A stretch of 64,000 bases of DNA from Salipiger pentaromativorans. GTDB taxonomy: Bacteria > Pseudomonadota > Alphaproteobacteria > Rhodobacterales > Rhodobacteraceae. The notes under the pieces were generated by a model. It ran no database searches and was not told where the DNA came from. It saw nothing but the letters and a program-made list of their open reading frames with translations. Positions 60,178-64,000 of the stretch are shown in pieces (position 1 is the first letter of the stretch; the number at the start of each line of letters is the position of its first letter). The stretch spans positions 100,052 through 164,051 of the forward strand of contig NZ_JAMDHK010000006.1 of NCBI RefSeq assembly GCF_024721115.1, in the 5' to 3' direction. A program made the translations under genes and the position numbers.

Positions 60178-60480
60178 CTACTCGGCCGCGAAATCGGCCG
60201 GGCGGTGGATACTCTCACCGGCGGCCCGGGTTTTGGTGCAAGTCTCATCCGGTGCGCCATCGACACCTGCTGATCCCCTGCGCCTGATCTCGCGAACAAC
60301 CAGCGCCGCGCCAATTGCCGCGACGACAGCGGCTATTCCGCCGAGCCCCATCAACCACCCGCCAATCCCGCCGAGAATGGTGGCTAGGATGACGCCACCG
60401 CCGCCGCAGCAGATCACCATGATCGGCGCGGCAATGATGAAGGCCAGAAGCCCGCCCAAATGTTTGTCATCCATGGCCAT
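60178..60480 (-). CDS. Small membrane protein with vicinal Cys inside the mer operon
   Basis: A 100-residue protein from the ATG at 60480, with helix 'LLAFIIAAPIMVICCGGGGV' carrying a CC pair, a Gly-rich second helix 'LGGIGGWLMGLGGIAAVVAA' and a polar Cys-containing tail 'GAPDETCTKTRAAGE'. The CC-in-helix layout resembles MerC/MerF/MerT, but the family was not recognised. It lies between merP and merF. It may be a third Hg-transport component or an accessory subunit. Confidence 0.7.
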   Translation of the reverse strand: MAMDDKHLGGLLAFIIAAPIMVICCGGGGVILATILGGIGGWLMGLGGIAAVVAAIGAALVVREIRRRGSAGVDGAPDETCTKTRAAGESIHRPADFAAE

Positions 60481-60496
60481 ACCCGTCCTTCCGTGC

Positions 60497-60802
60497 TCAG
60501 GACTCCCCCGCCTGGAGCACCTCGGCCGGATAGCCATTGGCCAGAACCGCCTCGATGATCATGTCTGGGTTGGCCGCCTGATCGTCGAAGGCCACGACGT
60601 AAGTGCCCGTGCCAAACTCCTCGCCTTCCTGGAAGTCGACGATTTCGACCGTGGGCACGCCGCGCATCGCCGCCGCGACGGTGAACGAGCAGGTCGGGCA
60701 TGTCAGTTCGGCGACACCGACATTGATGCGCTGTTCTTCGGCACTGGCGGGCATTGCGGCCAGAATGCCGAGAGTTGCGAGTGCGAGAGAGAGATGTTTC
60801 AT
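60497..60802 (-). CDS. merP: Periplasmic mercury-binding protein MerP (variant)
   Basis: A 101-residue secreted protein with signal 'LALATLGILAAMPASA' and an HMA-like fold. The metal site reads 'AELTCPTCSFTVAAAMRGVP', that is CPTC preceded by Leu-Thr instead of the usual GMTCxxC. The rest ('VAFDDQAANPDMIIEAVLAN') follows the fold. MerP hands Hg(II) to MerT. It starts 12 bases after merT. Confidence 0.88.
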   Translation of the reverse strand: MKHLSLALATLGILAAMPASAEEQRINVGVAELTCPTCSFTVAAAMRGVPTVEIVDFQEGEEFGTGTYVVAFDDQAANPDMIIEAVLANGYPAEVLQAGES

Positions 60803-60814
60803 CGGTTACGCCTT

Positions 60815-61234
60815 TCAGTAGGACAGGATGTAGGGGGTCAGGTAGGGGAAGATCATCGCCACGGCGACGATCCCGCTGGCAATCCAGAGAATGGACCGCA
60901 TGAGTGTTCGGTTCATCGGTCGCGCGCAGGTGCCATCAACGCAGGCTTCGGCCGGGATCGGGCTATACGCCTTGTAAAAGCCGTATCCGATGAAAGCGGC
61001 ACTCAGTGCGAAGGTGATCCACTTATATTGATAGAACGCGCCCAACTGGGCGATGAACACGCCGGTGACGCCGAAGCTCACCAGCACCAGCGGCAGGATG
61101 CAACAGGAGGTCATGGCCAGCGCGCCGAGTACGCCGAGCCCGGTTGTCGCCCATGCCTTTTTGTCAGCTGCCGGGGTTTCGCCCATTGCCGACTGGCGGC
61201 CGGCGGATGTGGTTTCAGTCATGGTTCGAATCAT
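60815..61234 (-). CDS. merT: Mercury transporter MerT
   Basis: A 139-residue three-helix inner-membrane protein. Helix 1 carries the vicinal Cys 'ALAMTSCCILPLVLVSFGVT', and the cytoplasmic loop has the second pair 'EACVDGTCARPMN'. It moves Hg(II) from MerP into the cytoplasm. The start at 61234 lies behind GAGG and about 15 bases after the predicted transcription start of the promoter at 61256-61286. It is first in the operon merT-merP-small CC protein-merF-oxidoreductase-merA. Confidence 0.94.
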   Translation of the reverse strand: MIRTMTETTSAGRQSAMGETPAADKKAWATTGLGVLGALAMTSCCILPLVLVSFGVTGVFIAQLGAFYQYKWITFALSAAFIGYGFYKAYSPIPAEACVDGTCARPMNRTLMRSILWIASGIVAVAMIFPYLTPYILSY

Positions 61235-61255
61235 CCTTGCCTCAGTGATGATCTC

Positions 61256-61286
61256 AATCTAGGGTCTGTAGCTGGTACAGGCTCAA
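61256..61286 (-). promoter_or_regulatory. MerR-type promoter of the mercury operon
   Basis: Minus strand: -35 TTGAGC, 19-bp spacer with CTGTACCAGCTACAG, -10 TAGATT. The GTACNNNNGTAC-like core is the mercury class and differs from both other dyad types in the window. merR starts 12 bases upstream of the -35 on the other strand, so one site controls both directions. Confidence 0.9.
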
Positions 61287-61297
61287 GGGGGTTTGGT

Positions 61298-61720
61298 GTG
61301 AATAATCATCACAGATCGGTGAAGGTCCTCAGGCGCGGAGATCTGGCCAAGCTGACCGGCTGCAATCTCGAAACTATTCGCTACTACGAGAACATCGGCG
61401 TCATGCCCGAGCCGCCGCGCTCCAGCAAAAATTATCGCGTCTACGATGACAGACATGTCGCGCGTCTGCGCTTCATCATGCGCGCGCGCGAGTTGGGGTT
61501 CACGCTCGACGAGGTTCGCGATCTGCTCGCATTGGTCGATGGCGGGGCCCAGACCTGCGGCGAGGTGCAGGGTCTGGCAAATGCGCATCTCGCTTCAGTC
61601 CGCGCCAAGATCGCGGATCTCAAGCGCATTGAGCACGTCCTGTCGTCCACCGTGGCGCAATGTAGCGGAGACGATGTGCCCGAATGCCCCGTCATAGATG
61701 CGCTGAGGGAGGAGGCCTAA
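61298..61720 (+). CDS. merR: Mercury-responsive regulator MerR
   Basis: A 140-residue MerR protein starting with GTG at 61298 behind AAGGGGG; a GTG at 61319 is an alternative. The winged helix contains 'LAKLTGCNLETIRYYENIGV'. The three Hg ligands are in 'GGAQTCGEVQGL', 'VAQCSGDDVPEC' with the spacing of Hg-MerR (one Cys before the dimer helix, two after). It is divergent from merT over a single 19-bp-spacer promoter. The longer open frame through merT and merP is antisense. Confidence 0.93.
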   Translation: MNNHHRSVKVLRRGDLAKLTGCNLETIRYYENIGVMPEPPRSSKNYRVYDDRHVARLRFIMRARELGFTLDEVRDLLALVDGGAQTCGEVQGLANAHLASVRAKIADLKRIEHVLSSTVAQCSGDDVPECPVIDALREEA

Positions 61721-62049
61721 AAGGTTTCTTGAGGAAATCCGCGGCAATCAAACCGGACAGTCCTTGGCTTCCGCGCTAGGAACACCGTGACCAATATCGC
61801 GGGCAGCGAAGAAACCGCGCTCTGAGGTGCCCCTAGTTTCCTAGACATCCGCTTCCACGAATCAGGCCGTAGCCGGCCAAGCTGATCAACTCGGACAGGT
61901 GCAGGCACAGAGTTACCGCAAGATTTATCGCTCGATCCGGCACCGCGGCTTCGAGGTGCTCGCGCCTCTCCTGAAGGTCGCGTATTTTACTGGAAACTGA
62001 ATGGCTGAAATCCCGCTTGGGCATGTTCTTGTTCTCATTTAGGCAAATT
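61721..62049. other. Region between merR and the DUF1612-like gene
   Basis: No well-supported gene lies in these 329 bases. One minus-strand frame (61833-62024) encodes 63 residues with a helical, protein-like composition ('DLQERREHLEAAVPDRAINL') and ends before the merR side, but its ribosome site is weak. It may be a gene remnant. The segment marks the right edge of the metal genes. Confidence 0.35.
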
Positions 62050-63117
62050 CTAATTTGCTGTCCGCCACATTCGAAACTTTCCCTGCCCTGTTACCTCACG
62101 GACCAATCCCCTTTCTTCCATCCAGGTCAGGTTCCGCTGGACCGCCGCTCGGCTAGTGCCGGTCAGGGCCTCGGCCATCGGTGCGGAGAGGAGCGGCCAT
62201 TCGGTCAGCACGGCACGCAAAGCCGGTGGAGTTTTGCCTGAGAGCGAGCTCATCTCTGCTTCTGTCCTCGCTGACCATGTCTCGATATAGTCCAAGTGCC
62301 GCATCGCGGTCAGGCAGGCAGTCTCCATCCCATCCAGCCAGCGAGCAAGACGCTCCGGTGGTAAGCCCGACGCGCGCAACCCCCCTGCCCCACCCATAGC
62401 TAGTGGTGCAAAGTTCGCTCCCTTTCCGTCGCTGGCCGTGATCCTTGCCGCGGTAACGGCTGCTTCGATCTGGTCGCCTTGTTGCCCGAGACCCGCCAAG
62501 CTCCAGAGGTGAAACCCCATGCAAGCCCGCGTGATCGGGTGTAGATGAACAGCTGATTTCATCACCTCCAGCCATCCGCCCGCGCGCTCCTCTAGCCGCT
62601 CGGTGGCATCCTCGATGTTCTCGGGATCGCGGCGGTCCAGAAAGGCCGCCAGATCGACCATTGGACCCGGACCACCCATCAGGCGGCGAACAGCCCAGCC
62701 AACTCTTGCCAAGGCATTCGGGTCATCCTGTGCGCCAGACAATCGCATTGATATCCAAAGAGCGAGGCGGTCAGAACTCACCCGATCCCCTGCAAGCCAG
62801 CTGAGGTCTGCCGCCTCGATCAGTGCCAGTCTGTGTCGCCAGCCATCCGGGCCACGCAGCAAGCGGTCATCCAGCGCACCCAGGCGTCCAGCCACCTTTG
62901 CCAGCCGCGCAGCCTGAGCCGCTTCCGCCTTTGCCCAGTCGTCGATGACAGCAATGTCGGACGGTTCTGCCCGTGGCCCGGGCGGCAAATCATCCGGTTC
63001 TTCTTCGAGCGGCCCCGGCAGGAACCAGAGGTCGTCCTCGTGAGCCCCCACATCCCCCTCGGTGGTGATGAGGGGGTCGTCAAAATCATCAGGAAAAGTA
63101 GATGCTTGCGGCTTCAT
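62050..63117 (-). CDS. DUF1612/HTH-type protein (RHE_PE00001-like)
   Basis: A 355-residue protein with an acidic N-terminus, a central helical region ('WLAGDRVSSDRLALWISMRL', 'VHLHPITRACMGFHLWSLAG') and a C-terminal winged helix 'PMAEALTGTSRAAVQRNLTW'. It matches the style of DUF1612/HTH proteins of rhizobial and roseobacter plasmids, whose function is unknown. The start lies next to a perfect palindrome at 63118-63145, suggesting autoregulation. It marks the plasmid or element backbone on the right. Confidence 0.72.
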   Translation of the reverse strand: MKPQASTFPDDFDDPLITTEGDVGAHEDDLWFLPGPLEEEPDDLPPGPRAEPSDIAVIDDWAKAEAAQAARLAKVAGRLGALDDRLLRGPDGWRHRLALIEAADLSWLAGDRVSSDRLALWISMRLSGAQDDPNALARVGWAVRRLMGGPGPMVDLAAFLDRRDPENIEDATERLEERAGGWLEVMKSAVHLHPITRACMGFHLWSLAGLGQQGDQIEAAVTAARITASDGKGANFAPLAMGGAGGLRASGLPPERLARWLDGMETACLTAMRHLDYIETWSARTEAEMSSLSGKTPPALRAVLTEWPLLSAPMAEALTGTSRAAVQRNLTWMEERGLVREVTGQGKFRMWRTAN

Positions 63118-63145
63118 ATGTGCAAAATATCTATATTATGCACAT
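63118..63145. promoter_or_regulatory. Palindromic operator between the DUF1612-like gene and the recombinase
   Basis: ATGTGCA at 63118-63124 and TGCACAT at 63139-63145 form perfect 7-bp arms around an AT-rich core that includes tatatt. It begins at the base next to the DUF1612-like start codon. Binding by that gene's HTH product would block its own expression (inference). Confidence 0.6.
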
Positions 63146-63343
63146 TACCCAAGCGATTTTGTGGCAGTTGCCCGCGCTCTTTATATAGTACGGACGCGCG
63201 ACTGTCGGCGGAACCTCTCAGATCGCGCTCAGTGCAAGAAAACCAAGGGATTGTGCACCAGCACGACAAGAGATCACTTGCTTGCATTCGTTTTCAAACG
63301 GTCGTTTATTGGCCATATATAAAATTGCAAACGGCTCTTTTCC

Positions 63344-64000
63344 ATGCCCCTGATAGGCTATGCGCGCGTCTCCACCGAGGATCAGACCCCCCTGCCCCAG
63401 TCTGAGGCACTGCAGTCTGCGGGATGCGCCGAGATCTTTGAAGAGCACGCCTCGGGCGGCAATCGCGCGCGGCCCGTGCTTGCACGTGTGCTGGAGCGGA
63501 TTGGCAAGGGCGACACGCTGGTCGTCGTGCGGATCGACCGGCTTGCGCGGTCTTTGTCGCACCTACTTGAGGTGATCGAAAGACTGGAGGGCAAGGGGGC
63601 GTTCTTCCGCTCGCTCCAGGACCCGATCGACACTGCCTCGCCCCAGGGCAAGTTCACGTTGCAGGTTCTGGGCGCTGCGGCTGAGTTCGAACGCGCTCTG
63701 ATCCGCGAGCGTACCAAAGCCGGACTTGCCTCGGCACGCTCAAAGGGCCGCGTCGGCGGCAACCCAGGTCTTCGCGCCAAGGACCCTGAAGCGCTGCGCA
63801 AGGTACGGCTGGCGCGGCAGGATGGCTACATGGAGCGCCTCAACGAGACCGCGCAGGATTGGGTGCCCCATGTGCGCCGCCTGCGCCCCGATATGGCTTG
63901 GGAAGACGTGCTGCGGATCATCAATGGCCCCCTGCCCCATGATCGGCGCTGGACGCAAAGCCGCCTGCTCCGCGCCGTGAAGGCATACGTGGCGGACGGA
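63344..64000 (+). CDS. Serine recombinase/resolvase (Tn3 type), cut by the window end
   Basis: From the ATG at 63344 at least 219 codons are open to the window edge. The catalytic Ser lies in 'LIGYARVSTEDQTPLPQSEA', and 'VVVRIDRLARSLSHLLEVIE' and 'GKFTLQVLGAAAEFERALIR' complete the resolvase domain, with 'ERTKAGLASARSKGRVGGN' leading to the DNA-binding part. It would resolve cointegrates or act as an invertase of the mobile element. The C-terminal domain looks longer than in classical Tn3 resolvases, but the end is not visible. Confidence 0.88.
   Translation, partial: MPLIGYARVSTEDQTPLPQSEALQSAGCAEIFEEHASGGNRARPVLARVLERIGKGDTLVVVRIDRLARSLSHLLEVIERLEGKGAFFRSLQDPIDTASPQGKFTLQVLGAAAEFERALIRERTKAGLASARSKGRVGGNPGLRAKDPEALRKVRLARQDGYMERLNETAQDWVPHVRRLRPDMAWEDVLRIINGPLPHDRRWTQSRLLRAVKAYVADG

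Noticed and set aside
60104..61297. Upstream extension of merR through merT and merP
   Set aside because: The region is antisense to clear mer genes, and the GTG at 61298 has a ribosome site and gives the normal MerR length.

Overview
The window is a metal-resistance island of about 60 kb in a GC-rich alphaproteobacterium. Protein style (DUF1612/HTH plasmid protein, CcmFGHI order, alphaproteobacterial mer genes) suggests Rhodobacterales, but that assignment is inference. Plasmid or integrative-element genes flank it: a ParDE toxin-antitoxin pair, a TrbM-like secreted protein and a helix-turn-helix protein on the left (1.5-4.3 kb), and a DUF1612/HTH protein and a serine recombinase running off the right edge (62-64 kb). 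An ISL3-type insertion sequence and an IS5-type remnant sit inside. No rRNA, tRNA or CRISPR array was seen.

Layout. 4.6-7.7 kb: two CDF efflux proteins, a transglutaminase-like protein, a SpoIIAA-like protein with an early stop, and a ZntR/CadR/PbrR-like MerR regulator. 7.8-15.5 kb: an eleven-gene operon (SCO, DsbB, DsbA, PCu(A)C, SCO, M23 peptidase, DUF411, ZIP, LspA, Lnt, small membrane protein). 15.6-19.3 kb: MntR, a small periplasmic protein, a Zn/Cd/Pb P-type ATPase and a lipoprotein. 19.3-31.4 kb: L,D-transpeptidases, CcdA, an APC permease, a copper ATPase, Lgt, DUF302, an EF-hand protein, DsbB and a multicopper oxidase. 31.4-45.6 kb: the copper core (DUF305, glutaredoxin-MauE fusion, CueR, CopA, CopZ, ScsC, cytochromes c, multicopper oxidase, ScsB). 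45.6-52.3 kb: a two-component system in one operon with SHOCT and CcmF-G-H-I. 52.5-55.1 kb: rhodanese, small membrane proteins and a CDF gene cut by ISL3. 56.9-61.7 kb: a mercury operon (merT, merP, small CC protein, merF, oxidoreductase, merA) with divergent merR.

Control can be read directly from the sequence. Eleven MerR-type promoters with a 19-bp spacer occur, plus one related dyad next to a merR gene. They form three classes matching the three MerR regulators: CTACAGT/CTAGAG dyads (Zn/Cd/Pb type), CTTCCAG/CTGGAAG dyads (copper type) and one mercury-type dyad. A separate 10-bp-spaced direct repeat (TGTAWC-N4-TGTATC) lies upstream of the response-regulator operon, the rhodanese gene, the dsbB/L,D-transpeptidase pair and the eight-gene cytochrome/oxidase operon. 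It is the likely box of the OmpR-type regulator encoded here.

Read as a whole, the island joins metal export and sensing to a cell-envelope repair and maturation kit: a full lipoprotein-maturation set (Lgt, LspA, Lnt), thiol oxidation and reduction (DsbA/DsbB/CcdA/ScsB/ScsC), late cytochrome c assembly (CcmF-I), and four L,D-transpeptidase genes plus an endopeptidase. Several genes are damaged: an amber stop in the SpoIIAA-like gene, a frameshift in one L,D-transpeptidase, IS5 debris at the 5' end of ccdA, a truncated CDF gene, and a stop inside the ISL3 transposase.
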